From the NCBI RefSeq assembly GCF_000576425.1, contig NZ_KK069988.1, positions 1 to 64,000 of the forward strand: a stretch of DNA of 64,000 bases. The letters are read 5' to 3'. The notes under the pieces are model-generated. The model ran no database searches and had not been told where the DNA came from. It worked only from the letters and a program-made list of their open reading frames with translations. The DNA comes from Brachybacterium phenoliresistens. GTDB lineage: Bacteria; Actinomycetota; Actinomycetes; Actinomycetales; Dermabacteraceae. Position numbers and translations under genes: made by a program. This document shows positions 53,925 through 62,042 of the stretch, one piece after another. Within the stretch, counting starts at the first letter, position 1. The number at the start of each line of letters is the position of its first letter.

Positions 53925-54922
53925 TGCGCCTGGAGCACCTGATCCCGCTGTGGCTGAGCATCCCGGTGCTGCTGCCCCTGCTCGTGCTGTGCGCCGTGAT
54001 GCTGGTGAGCCGCCCCCGCCAGCGGGTCGACTGGGGGCGCCGTCTGCTGATGGTGCTGCTGATCGCCGTGGTCGCGGTGCGCCCGGTGACCCCGCTCGAG
54101 GGCGAGCAGACCCAGCGCATGAACGCGAACGTCTTCTTCGTCGTGGACCGCACCGGCTCGATGAACGCCGAGGACTACGCGGACGGGCAGCCCCGGCTGG
54201 AGGGGGTGAAGGCCGACATGCAGCGGATCATGTCCATGACCGAGGGCTCGCGCTACTCGATCATCTCCTTCGACTCCTCCGCCTCGGAGCAGCTGCCGCT
54301 GACCACCGATGCAGGGGCCGCACTGGCCTGGGTCGACACCCTCACCACCGAGCCCACCGCCTACTCCCAGGGCTCCAACGTGGACCGGCCCCTGCAGCGC
54401 CTGCTCACGGCCCTGTCCGAGACCAAGCGCGATGATCCCGACTCCTACCGGATCGTCTACTTCCTCTCCGACGGGGAGAACACCGACGGGCAGGAGTCCG
54501 AGCCCTTCGGCCCCGCCCAGCCGATGATCGACGGCGGCGCCGTGCTGGGCTACGGCACCCCGGAGGGCGGGCCGATGAAGGCCCAGGGCGGCCAGAGCGA
54601 CGGCGAGTACATCACCGATGCGTCGGGGGCGCAGGGACTGTCGATGATCGACGAGGCGCAGCTGGAGAAGATCGCCGCCGACATGGGCGTGCCGTACCTG
54701 CATCGCACCGACCCCGAGGCCCCGATCGAGGGGACGCTGGAGGGGATCGAGCTGCGCCCCGTCCCGGTGGAGTCCACCTCCCGGGTGCCGACCTACGAGG
54801 ACTGGTACTGGGTCGCGGCGATCCCGCTGGCCTGCCTGTTCATCTGGGAGCTGGGAGCGATGACGTACCGCCTGCCCCGGCGGATGGATCGCACGGATGT
54901 ACCCTCCGTGCAGGAGCGCTGA
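53924..54922 (+). CDS. VWA-domain membrane protein (BatB-like)
   Basis: 332 residues. Two N-terminal helices (about 7-28 and 41-52), VWA domain with DRTGSM in place of DxSGS (about 75-80), IISFDSSAS and FLSDGENTDGQE, then a C-terminal helix (about 289-307). The threonine for serine in MIDAS should still allow metal binding. Directly coupled to the BatA-like gene. No ribosome-binding site is needed beyond GGAGG at 53911. Confidence 0.9.
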   Translation: MRLEHLIPLWLSIPVLLPLLVLCAVMLVSRPRQRVDWGRRLLMVLLIAVVAVRPVTPLEGEQTQRMNANVFFVVDRTGSMNAEDYADGQPRLEGVKADMQRIMSMTEGSRYSIISFDSSASEQLPLTTDAGAALAWVDTLTTEPTAYSQGSNVDRPLQRLLTALSETKRDDPDSYRIVYFLSDGENTDGQESEPFGPAQPMIDGGAVLGYGTPEGGPMKAQGGQSDGEYITDASGAQGLSMIDEAQLEKIAADMGVPYLHRTDPEAPIEGTLEGIELRPVPVESTSRVPTYEDWYWVAAIPLACLFIWELGAMTYRLPRRMDRTDVPSVQER

Positions 54923-54955
54923 GCCGGAGATGACGACGCCGCGGGGGAGGACCCG

Positions 54956-55861
54956 ATGAACCCGACCACGACCGTCCCCGAGCAGGGGAGCACCGACCGT
55001 CCGCCCCTGACGCAGGACGAGCCGCGCCGGCCGGGGGACTTCGGCCTGGACGTGCGGCGCCTGCGCACCATCCGCCTGATCGCCTTCGGCGTGCTCGCGA
55101 TCCCGCTGCTGCTGCTGGGCCTGCTGGCGCTGAAGTTCGTCTCGCTGCCGGTGACGCAGGCCTGGCACGGCGCCGCCTACGAGAAGCAGGAGTACACCTC
55201 CGCCATCGACCGCCTCGCGCCCGTCTGGGTCGTGAACTGGTTCGAGCCCTACCTGCCGCACCTGACCAAGGGCACCGACCTGCTGCAGGCCGGGGACGAC
55301 GCCGCCGCGGAGGCGGAGCTGCGCACCGCCCTCGAGGTCTGGGAGGGATCCTCCGACCTCAACCAGCCGATCCACGCCCAGTGCAAGATCCTCAACAACC
55401 TCGCGATCTCCATCGAGCGGCAGGCCGACCTCATCGAGGACCCGGCCGAGCGCGCCGACCGCCTGTTCGAGGCGGAGCAGATGCTGTTCGTCTGCGCCTC
55501 CGGCGGCGGAGGCGGCCAGGACGGCGAGGGCGGCGGGGGCGGCGGCGCCGGCAACGAGGACCAGGAGACCACGGACGAGAACGAGAAGCGCGTCGAGGAG
55601 AAGCGGCGCGGGGCCGACGAGGAGGCCGGCAACGACCCCGACGCCCGCCAGAAGGAGGGGCAGGGCGGAGCCCCCGATCCGGGCTCGCCCCGCCACGAGG
55701 ACCCCTCCGGCACCGGTCCCACCGAGGAGGCCACCACCGAGGGCCAGACCTCCGGGAACCCGAAGGAGGACGAGCTCGAGGAGCGCAACAAGTCCGCCAA
55801 CCAGGGCGACGGCGAGTCCTCCTCCCCGGGCGAGGCGCAGGACCCGGAGAAGCCGTGGTGA
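54956..55861 (+). CDS. Membrane protein with TPR-like region and long charged tail (BatC-like position)
   Basis: 301 residues. One membrane helix (about 38-60), an extracytoplasmic helical part (about 70-180; EKQEYTSAIDRLAPVW and GDDAAAEAELRTALEVWEG look TPR-like) with two cysteines, and a Gly/Asp/Glu/Pro-rich tail (about 185-301) that is strongly hydrophilic and probably disordered. In other bacteria a TPR protein (BatC/BatE) fills this place. The stop overlaps the iscS-like start by 4 nt, tying the MoxR cluster to sulfur-transfer genes. Confidence 0.83.
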   Translation: MNPTTTVPEQGSTDRPPLTQDEPRRPGDFGLDVRRLRTIRLIAFGVLAIPLLLLGLLALKFVSLPVTQAWHGAAYEKQEYTSAIDRLAPVWVVNWFEPYLPHLTKGTDLLQAGDDAAAEAELRTALEVWEGSSDLNQPIHAQCKILNNLAISIERQADLIEDPAERADRLFEAEQMLFVCASGGGGGQDGEGGGGGGAGNEDQETTDENEKRVEEKRRGADEEAGNDPDARQKEGQGGAPDPGSPRHEDPSGTGPTEEATTEGQTSGNPKEDELEERNKSANQGDGESSSPGEAQDPEKPW

Positions 55862-57024
55862 GCGCCGGGCGCGCGTACCTCGACCACGCCGCGACCACCG
55901 CGCTGCGCCCCGCCGCGCGCGAGGCCTTCCTCGCGGCCTCCGACGTGCTGGGCAACCCCACCTCGGTGCACGGCTCGGGGCGCCGTGCCCGGGCCGTCCT
56001 CGACGAGGCGCTCGAGTCGATCGCCGCGGACCTGGGGGTGAGGCGGTCCTGGCTGATCCTGACCTCCGGCGGCACCGAGGCGGACAACCTCGCCGTGCGC
56101 GGCGCGGCCCTGGCCGCGCAGGCGGCGGATCCCGCGCGCTCGGCCGTCGCGGTCTGCGCGAGCGACCATGCGGCGGTGCTGGAGACCGCACGCTCCCTGG
56201 CCCCGCGGATCGCGGCCCGCGAGCTGCCCGTGACCGGGCGCGGCGCCGTCGACCCCGACGCCCTGGACCGCGCCCTCGCCGACGGCGCGGTGAGCGTGGT
56301 CAGCGCCGCCCTGGTCAACAACGAGACCGGCATCCTCCAGGACCTCGCGTCGATCTCCGCGGCGGCCCGCGCCCACGGCGCCGTCGTGCACACCGACGCC
56401 GTCCAGGCCGTGGGGCATGCGGCCCTGCCGGCCCCGGGGACCGTCGACCTCATGTCCCTGTCCGGCCACAAGATCGGCGCCCCGGTCGGCGTCGGCGTCC
56501 TGGTGGCGGATCCGGCCGTCCCGCTCACGGCCCAGTCCACCGGCGGCGGTCAGCAGCGCGGGGTCCGCTCCGGCACCCTGGACGCCGCCCACGCGGCGAG
56601 CCTCGCCGCGGCCCTGCACGAGGTCCTCGCCGAGGCGGAGGCCGAGTCCGCGCGCCTGCGCGATCTCGCCGCCCGTCTGCGGGAGGGGATCGCCCGCATC
56701 GACCCCTCCGTCCGCTTCACCGCGCCGGAGGACGTCCCGCAGGCCGGGCACATCGTGCACGCGACCTTCCCCGGGGCCGATCAGGACGCGCTGCTGTTCC
56801 TGCTGGACGAGCGCGGGGTGGACTCCTCCGGAGGCTCCGCCTGCAGCGCCGGCGTCCAGCGGGGCAGCCACGTGCTCGAGGCGATGGGCGTGGACGCCCG
56901 CGGCCACGCCATGCTGCGTCTGTCCCTGGGATGGACCTCCACCGCCGAGGACGTCGACATCGTCCTCGCGGCGCTGCCCGAGGCGCTGCAGCGGGCCCGG
57001 GCCGTGGGCTCCCTGTTCGGCTGA
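55858..57024 (+). CDS. iscS: Cysteine desulfurase (IscS/NifS family)
   Basis: 388 residues. A class V PLP enzyme: AYLDHAATT at the N-terminus, the PLP lysine in SLSGHKIGAPVG (about 203), VNNETG, and the sulfur-accepting Cys in GGSACSAGVQRG (about 328). It takes sulfur from cysteine as an enzyme-bound persulfide, here most likely for the tRNA thiolase MnmA encoded next. The gene symbol is by family; Fe-S assembly genes are not adjacent. Confidence 0.93.
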   Translation: MSAGRAYLDHAATTALRPAAREAFLAASDVLGNPTSVHGSGRRARAVLDEALESIAADLGVRRSWLILTSGGTEADNLAVRGAALAAQAADPARSAVAVCASDHAAVLETARSLAPRIAARELPVTGRGAVDPDALDRALADGAVSVVSAALVNNETGILQDLASISAAARAHGAVVHTDAVQAVGHAALPAPGTVDLMSLSGHKIGAPVGVGVLVADPAVPLTAQSTGGGQQRGVRSGTLDAAHAASLAAALHEVLAEAEAESARLRDLAARLREGIARIDPSVRFTAPEDVPQAGHIVHATFPGADQDALLFLLDERGVDSSGGSACSAGVQRGSHVLEAMGVDARGHAMLRLSLGWTSTAEDVDIVLAALPEALQRARAVGSLFG

Positions 57025-57029
57025 GCGCA

Positions 57030-57035
57030 TACACT
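57030..57035 (+). promoter_or_regulatory. Candidate internal promoter (-10) for mnmA
   Basis: TACACT in the 42-nt gap between the desulfurase gene and mnmA gives a leader of about 24 nt with GGAGGAGG before the ATG. No clear -35. Confidence 0.35.
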
Positions 57036-57066
57036 GCTGGGTCGGCAGGAACACCGGAGGAGGGGC

Positions 57067-58152
57067 ATGAAGGTTCTGGCAGCGATGAGCGGCGGCGTCG
57101 ATTCCGCCGTGGCCGCGGCGCGCGCCGCGGAGGCGGGGCACGAGGTGGTCGGCGTGCACATGGCGCTGTCGAAGGACCGCTCGCAGACCCGGGTGGGCTC
57201 CCGCGGCTGCTGCACCGTGGAGGACGCCTCGGACGCCAGGGTGGCCGCCGAGCGCATCGGCATCCCGTACTACGTGTGGGACCTCTCCGACGACTTCCAC
57301 GACCTCGTCGTCGAGGACTTCCTGTCCGAGTACGCGGCCGGCCGCACCCCGAACCCCTGCGTGCGCTGCAACGAGCGCATCAAGTTCGCCTCCCTCCTCG
57401 AGCGGGCCAAGGCGCTCGGCTTCGACGCCGTGTGCACGGGCCACTACGCCTCGATCCGCGCCGAGGGCCCGGGCGGCGCCCCCTCCCTGCACCGCTCCCG
57501 CAACAGCGCGAAGGACCAGTCCTACGTGCTCGCGGTGATGGGGCCGGAGGCCATCGGCTCCTCCCTCTTCCCGCTCGGCGACATGGCCGACAAGCAAGCC
57601 GTGCGCGAGGAGGCGCGCTCGCGCCGGCTGGGCGTGTCCACCAAGCCCGACAGCTACGACATCTGCTTCATCGCCGACGGCGACACCCGGGGCTTCCTCG
57701 AGCGCAGCCTCGGCGAGGCGCCCGGCGAGATCGTCGACGCCGACGGCGCGGTGCTCGGCACCCACCGGGGCACCCACGGCTACACCATCGGCCAGCGCAA
57801 GGGGCTGGGCCTGCACCAGCCTGCGGCCGATGGGCGCCCCCGCTACGTGCTGGACGTGCGGCCCGAGTCCCGGCAGGTCGTCGTCGGGGCCGCCGAGCTG
57901 CTGTCCACCTCCCGCCTGCTGGCCCGTGACCTGGTCGTCTTCGAGCCGCTGAGCGCCGGGCGGCGCGTCACGGCGCAGATCCGCGCCCACGGCGAGGCGA
58001 TCCCGGGCCGGATCGAGCAGCTGCCGGCAGGGGAGGAGCTGCTGGAGGTGTCGCTCGAGCAGAGCGTGCGCGGCGTCGCCCCCGGTCAGACCCTCGTGCT
58101 GTACGACGGCGACCGGGTGCTCGCCGCGGCGACCCTGGAGCGCCGGGCGTGA
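57067..58152 (+). CDS. mnmA: tRNA 2-thiouridylase MnmA
   Basis: 361 residues. The PP-loop SGGVDS (8-13) adenylates U34 of tRNA Glu, Gln and Lys; catalytic Cys98 (NPCVRCN) and the second Cys in SYDICFIADG (about 201) carry the persulfide. HGYTIGQRKGLG is also conserved. Sulfur presumably comes from the upstream desulfurase. The last codons overlap the next gene by 4 nt. Confidence 0.96.
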   Translation: MKVLAAMSGGVDSAVAAARAAEAGHEVVGVHMALSKDRSQTRVGSRGCCTVEDASDARVAAERIGIPYYVWDLSDDFHDLVVEDFLSEYAAGRTPNPCVRCNERIKFASLLERAKALGFDAVCTGHYASIRAEGPGGAPSLHRSRNSAKDQSYVLAVMGPEAIGSSLFPLGDMADKQAVREEARSRRLGVSTKPDSYDICFIADGDTRGFLERSLGEAPGEIVDADGAVLGTHRGTHGYTIGQRKGLGLHQPAADGRPRYVLDVRPESRQVVVGAAELLSTSRLLARDLVVFEPLSAGRRVTAQIRAHGEAIPGRIEQLPAGEELLEVSLEQSVRGVAPGQTLVLYDGDRVLAAATLERRA

Positions 58153-59228
58153 GCGCGCTGGTCACCCTCACCGGGGACGGCACCCTCGTCTCCGCCCCCG
58201 GGCAGGACGCGAGCCGGCTCGAGGCCCTGGTGGCCCTGCGCTCCCTGCTGGGGGACGACCTCGAGGATGAGATCGGCACCGAGCTGTACCTCCCGGCCGC
58301 GCTGGGGACCGAGAGCGCCGACCAGCTGCTGCCGGCCTCCCTCGCCCTGCTCGCCGGGACCAGCGGCGACCTCACCTCCTACGGATGGCGCATGGGGCCG
58401 GGCGCCGGCCGGGCCTGGCTGCGGGCCCGGGAGCTGCGCGCGCGGACCCTGGAGGACGCGCGCATCGCCCTGCTGGGCTACGAGGGTCCGCTGCGGGCGG
58501 TGACCCTGGGGCCGATCACCCTGGCCGCCGCCACCCACCTCGCCTCGGGGGAGCGCACCCTCGCCGACCGCGGCGCCGTGCGGGACGTGCCGATCCTGCT
58601 GGCCGAGGGGATCCTCGAGCACCTGCGGGCCGTGGCCTCCCATGTGCCGGGCGCGGCGCCCTCGGTCCTGCTGCGCGAGGACGCCGCCCGTGCGGTGCAC
58701 GGCGGCTCCCTGCCCACCCCCTCCGGGTATCGGCGCTACCCGGCGCTGCCCGCCGCGGAGATCGGCGTGCTGTGGCGGGGGCTGCTGGAGGCCCTGGCCT
58801 CGGCCGGCGCCGAGGCCTCGCAGGTGCGCCTGCAGGTCCCCGCCGATGCGGAGCTGCTCCAGGCCGCGATCAGCGCCGGCGCGCGCTCCCTCGCGATCGC
58901 CCCCGCGAGCATCGGCCCGCTGTCCGGGGCGTCGGGGCGCCGCCTGTGGGAGGCCCTCGCCGGCGCCCGCGAGGACGGCATCGACCTGGCGCTCGTGGTG
59001 GATCCGGCGCGGGCGGAGCCGACCCTCGAGGCGCTCGCGGAGGTCTGGGGGCGGCTGGGGTACGGGCGGCGGGAGCTCGCCGGGTTCACGCTGCTGGCGC
59101 ATCGCCCGCGCGGGCGTGCGGGCGAGGATCCCGCCGCCGAGCCCTCCCGCGACACCCTGCTCACCGAGGGGGACCTGCAGCGGTTGCTGCGGGCCGCCCC
59201 GGCGTGGGCGGAGCGGGTTCAGGGCTGA
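58149..59228 (+). CDS. MetE C-terminal-like protein without zinc ligands
   Basis: 359 residues. It resembles the C-terminal (UROD/MetE-like) barrel of cobalamin-independent methionine synthase and is the counterpart of the gene between trmU and ligA in mycobacteria. It contains no cysteine, so the His/Cys zinc site that activates homocysteine is missing, and I see no substitute. The N-terminus MSALVTLTGDG is also unusual. A real methionine synthase activity is unlikely; the function is unknown. GTG 58149 overlaps the mnmA stop. Confidence 0.78.
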   Translation: MSALVTLTGDGTLVSAPGQDASRLEALVALRSLLGDDLEDEIGTELYLPAALGTESADQLLPASLALLAGTSGDLTSYGWRMGPGAGRAWLRARELRARTLEDARIALLGYEGPLRAVTLGPITLAAATHLASGERTLADRGAVRDVPILLAEGILEHLRAVASHVPGAAPSVLLREDAARAVHGGSLPTPSGYRRYPALPAAEIGVLWRGLLEALASAGAEASQVRLQVPADAELLQAAISAGARSLAIAPASIGPLSGASGRRLWEALAGAREDGIDLALVVDPARAEPTLEALAEVWGRLGYGRRELAGFTLLAHRPRGRAGEDPAAEPSRDTLLTEGDLQRLLRAAPAWAERVQG

Positions 59229-59302
59229 CCGCGGCGGCGACGTCGAGATCGGGTCGCCCCATCGAGACCTGATCCCGGCGTCCCGTCCAGGCTACGGCCG
59301 CG

Positions 59303-59325
59303 GGGCGTCCCTCGGAAGGGCGCCC
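59303..59325. terminator. Hairpin between the MetE-like gene and the YeiH-like gene
   Basis: An 8-bp stem (59303-59311 with 59318-59325) with one bulged base and a 6-nt loop in the 108-nt convergent gap. Confidence 0.4.
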
Positions 59326-59336
59326 GGTCCTCGAGA

Positions 59337-60395
59337 TCAGGCCGTGAGCACGGCCCCGAGCAGCCCCGTGCCGGTGACGATCACGCCCAGCGCGAGCGCG
59401 AGGGCCACGGGCCGCCCGCCCACCTGGCGCAGCAGCGCCCACCGCACGCCCGTGCCGAGCGCGAACATCGCCGCGGCCAGCAGCACGGACTGCACGAGCT
59501 GCGCGGCGCCGAGCACCGCCGGGGGCACGAGCCCGCTCGAGCGCACCAGCACCGCGAGCAGGAACCCGATCACGAAGACGGGCACCAGCGGCGGCCGGGC
59601 CCCGCCCTCCGCGGCGCCCGGCGCGGCGCTGCGGGAGCGCAGCGCGAGGGTGAGCGCCGCGATCACCGGGGCGAGCAGCAGGACGCGGCCCAGCTTCACC
59701 AGCACCGCCGCGTCCAGCGCCTCCGGCCCCAGCAGGCTCCCGGCCGCCACCACCTGCGCGACCTCGAGGATCGAGGCTCCCGCCCAGGTCCCCGCGGTCT
59801 GCGGCGCGAGCCCCAGCGCGCCCGCGGCGAGGGGCAGCAGCGGGATCATCGCCGTGCCGACGACGACCACGAGCGCGACCGCGGTCGCGGTGTGCGCCCG
59901 CAGCCGCTCCCGCTCGGATCCCTGCGCGGCGAGGGTCCCGGCGGTCGCTGCGACCGCCGCGGCCCCGCAGATGGAGAATCCGCAGCTGATGAGGATCGTC
60001 AGCATCGGCGGCAGGCGCAGCAGGCGGCCCAGCAGCAGCCCGGCGCCGATGCCGAGGGCCACCACCGCGGCCATCACCCCGAGCACCGCCGGCCCGAGGG
60101 CGAGCACGTCGCCGAGCGCGAGCTGCAGGCCCAGCAGCACGATGCCCGCGCGCAGCACCGACGTCGCGGTCGCGTCCAGGCCCGGTCGGACGGACGGCCC
60201 GAGCACCCCGGTGTTGGCCAGGACCGTGCCCAGCACGATCGCCACCAGGGCGGGGGAGGCGGCGGGCACCGCCGCGCCCGCCGCGACCGCGATCGCCCCT
60301 GCCCCGAGGCCCAGCCCGAGGCCGGGCAGCAGCCGGCGCCGCTGCGGGGGCGCGGGGAGGGCGGGGACGGGACGGAGGGCGGAGCGCGGGGACAT
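59337..60395 (-). CDS. YeiH/UPF0324-family membrane protein
   Basis: 352 residues with about ten predicted membrane helices. Typical family blocks are VLRAGIVLLGLQLALGDV, ISCGFSICGAAAVAA, GTWAGASILEVAQVVAAG and VRSSGLVPP. Family members are putative sulfonate or sulfur-compound exporters/transporters, not proven. ATG 60395 has GGAGG only 1-2 nt upstream, but no better start exists before the divergent LysR gene. LysR-yeiH pairing is common and suggests control by the adjacent regulator. Confidence 0.88.
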   Translation of the reverse strand: MSPRSALRPVPALPAPPQRRRLLPGLGLGLGAGAIAVAAGAAVPAASPALVAIVLGTVLANTGVLGPSVRPGLDATATSVLRAGIVLLGLQLALGDVLALGPAVLGVMAAVVALGIGAGLLLGRLLRLPPMLTILISCGFSICGAAAVAATAGTLAAQGSERERLRAHTATAVALVVVVGTAMIPLLPLAAGALGLAPQTAGTWAGASILEVAQVVAAGSLLGPEALDAAVLVKLGRVLLLAPVIAALTLALRSRSAAPGAAEGGARPPLVPVFVIGFLLAVLVRSSGLVPPAVLGAAQLVQSVLLAAAMFALGTGVRWALLRQVGGRPVALALALGVIVTGTGLLGAVLTA

Positions 60396-60450
60396 GCCTC
60401 CACGGTCCCCTCCGCGGGGACGCGGGGGTAGCCCTCGATCGACCAGGACC

Positions 60451-60468
60451 CATATCATCAGCGATATG
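60451..60468. promoter_or_regulatory. Dyad overlapping the LysR start and -10 box
   Basis: Perfect inverted repeat CATATC-ATCAGC-GATATG. It covers TATCAT (60453-60458), a likely -10 box 7 nt before the LysR ATG at 60466. Such dyads are typical LysR sites; position suggests autorepression and control of the divergent gene. Confidence 0.55.
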
Positions 60469-61380
60469 CCTGCCCTGCCCGTGCATGCCGCCCGCCCGGA
60501 CCTCGACGCCCTCGAGCTGCTGGTGGCCGTCGGCGACCTCGGCAGCCTCTCCGCCGCGGCCGGCGCCCTCGGGATCGCGCAGCCCAACGCCTCGCGCACC
60601 CTGTCCCGCCTCGAGCGGCGGCTGGGCGCGCGGCTGATCGACCGCGGCTCCCGGGGATCCGAGCCCACGGCCGCCGGCCGCGTCGCCCTCGAGCACGCCC
60701 GGCGCGTCCTGGACGCGACGGACGATCTCGTCGAGCAGGTCCGCACCGCCGCCGGGGAGGGGCGCGTGCGCATCATCGCCTCGCAGACCGTCGCCGAGCG
60801 CCTCATGCCGGTCTTCCTCGCCGCGCTCGCGGCGGACCTCCCCGGGGTCCCGGCGTCCTTCGAGGTCGACAACTCCAGCGGCGTCCTCGCGGCGGTGCGG
60901 CGCGGCCGTGCCGACATCGGCTTCGTCGAGGGCGCCGAGGAGCCCGCCGGGCTGGGGTCCCTCGTCATCGGCCGGGACCGCCTGGTCGCCGTGGTCGCGC
61001 CCACCCACGCCTGGGCCCGGGACCCGCAGCGGCGGCGCGACGGGGTCGACGCCGCGCAGCTCGCCGCGACGCCGCTGGTGGTGCGCGAGGAGGGGTCCGG
61101 GACGCGGGAGGTGCTGCGCCAGGCGCTCGCGCCGCGTCCGCTCGCCGAGCCCGCGCTGGTGCTGCACTCCAACGCCGCCGTGCGCACCGCCGTCGCCGGC
61201 GGCGCCGGCCCCGCCGTGCTCAGCGAGCTGATCGTCGACGCGGACCTGCGCGAGGGCACGCTCGTGAGCATCCCCGTGCGCGGCGTCGCGCTGCATCGCC
61301 TGCTGCGCGTCGTCTGGAACGGCCCGCGCCCCGCGCGGCTGGACGGGGCCCTGCAGGCCCTCCTCGACGCGCAGCGCTGA
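60466..61380 (+). CDS. LysR-family transcriptional regulator
   Basis: 304 residues. The winged helix-turn-helix (about 12-70; DLDALELLVAVGDLGSLSAAAGALGIAQPNASRTLSRLERRLG) and effector-binding domain (about 95-300) are standard. ATG 60466 lacks a ribosome-binding site; the -10 box TATCAT is 7 nt upstream, so leaderless. It is divergent from the YeiH-like gene and ends exactly where the convergent hydrolase gene ends. Effector unknown; perhaps a sulfur compound. Confidence 0.92.
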   Translation: MPALPVHAARPDLDALELLVAVGDLGSLSAAAGALGIAQPNASRTLSRLERRLGARLIDRGSRGSEPTAAGRVALEHARRVLDATDDLVEQVRTAAGEGRVRIIASQTVAERLMPVFLAALAADLPGVPASFEVDNSSGVLAAVRRGRADIGFVEGAEEPAGLGSLVIGRDRLVAVVAPTHAWARDPQRRRDGVDAAQLAATPLVVREEGSGTREVLRQALAPRPLAEPALVLHSNAAVRTAVAGGAGPAVLSELIVDADLREGTLVSIPVRGVALHRLLRVVWNGPRPARLDGALQALLDAQR

Positions 61381-61983
61381 TCAGCCGCCCAGCAGGGTGC
61401 CCAGGCGGGCGCCCAGAGCCGGGAGCTCCCGGACGCCGTCCTCGGCGAGGAAGTGCCCGGCCCCGGGGACGATCACGGTCTCGGCCCGCAGGGCCTCGGC
61501 GGTCCGGTCGCTGTGCGCGGCGGGGACGATCGCGTCGTCGTCGGAGCGCAGGACCGTCACCGGCCCCAGCAGCTCGCGGATCGCCTCCGGCGCGAAGCCC
61601 TCGAGGAACCGGCCCAGGCCGCGGTCCGGGAACGCGTCCAGCTGCGGGTCGCCGACGGCCGGGAGCGGATCGACGAACGGGGCGACGGCGAGGAACCCTG
61701 CCAGCGGCTCCCGTGCCCGGCCGTCTCGAAGCAGCCGCGCGAGGGCCTGCAGCGCGGTGATGCCGCCCAGGCTGTGCGTGACCACGACCGTGCGGGCATC
61801 GGTGCGGCCGATCGCGGCGGCGGCGCGGGAGATCCACTCCTCGGCGCGCGGCGCCGTGGGATCGGGGAGGGCAGGGGCGTCCACGGGGGTGCCGAGCCGG
61901 GAGAGCCACGGGAACCAGTGGTCCTGCGGGGTGGCGCCGTAGCCGTGGACGAGGACGATCCGGTGCGGGGTGCGAGAGGTCAT
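61381..61983 (-). CDS. RBBP9/YdeN-type alpha/beta hydrolase
   Basis: 200 residues. VLVHGYGATPQDHWFPWL at the N-terminus, nucleophile Ser in VVVTHSLGG, an Asp in VLRSDDDAIVP and a His in VPGAGHFLAEDG complete the triad. Small serine hydrolases of this family have no known physiological substrate. ATG 61983 is chosen because of a -10 box 7 nt upstream; a TTG at 62022 is rejected. Divergent from the MerR gene. Confidence 0.87.
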   Translation of the reverse strand: MTSRTPHRIVLVHGYGATPQDHWFPWLSRLGTPVDAPALPDPTAPRAEEWISRAAAAIGRTDARTVVVTHSLGGITALQALARLLRDGRAREPLAGFLAVAPFVDPLPAVGDPQLDAFPDRGLGRFLEGFAPEAIRELLGPVTVLRSDDDAIVPAAHSDRTAEALRAETVIVPGAGHFLAEDGVRELPALGARLGTLLGG

Positions 61984-61990
61984 GGCCGGG

Positions 61991-62022
61991 ACGGTAGGGC
62001 CTGCCGCTAGGGTGAAGGTCAA
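61991..62022 (-). promoter_or_regulatory. Promoter with 20-bp spacer, probable MerR target
   Basis: On the minus strand TTGACC (62022-62017), a 20-bp spacer and TACCGT (61996-61991), 7 nt before the hydrolase ATG. Spacers of 19-20 bp are the hallmark of promoters that MerR regulators activate by DNA distortion. Confidence 0.55.
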
Positions 62023-62042
62023 GCCGGGCAGGAGGAGGACAG

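Noticed and set aside
58642..60465. Long plus-strand frame upstream of the LysR start
   Set aside because: It runs out of frame through the MetE-like gene and antisense to the YeiH-like gene; the LysR helix-turn-helix starts just after ATG 60466.
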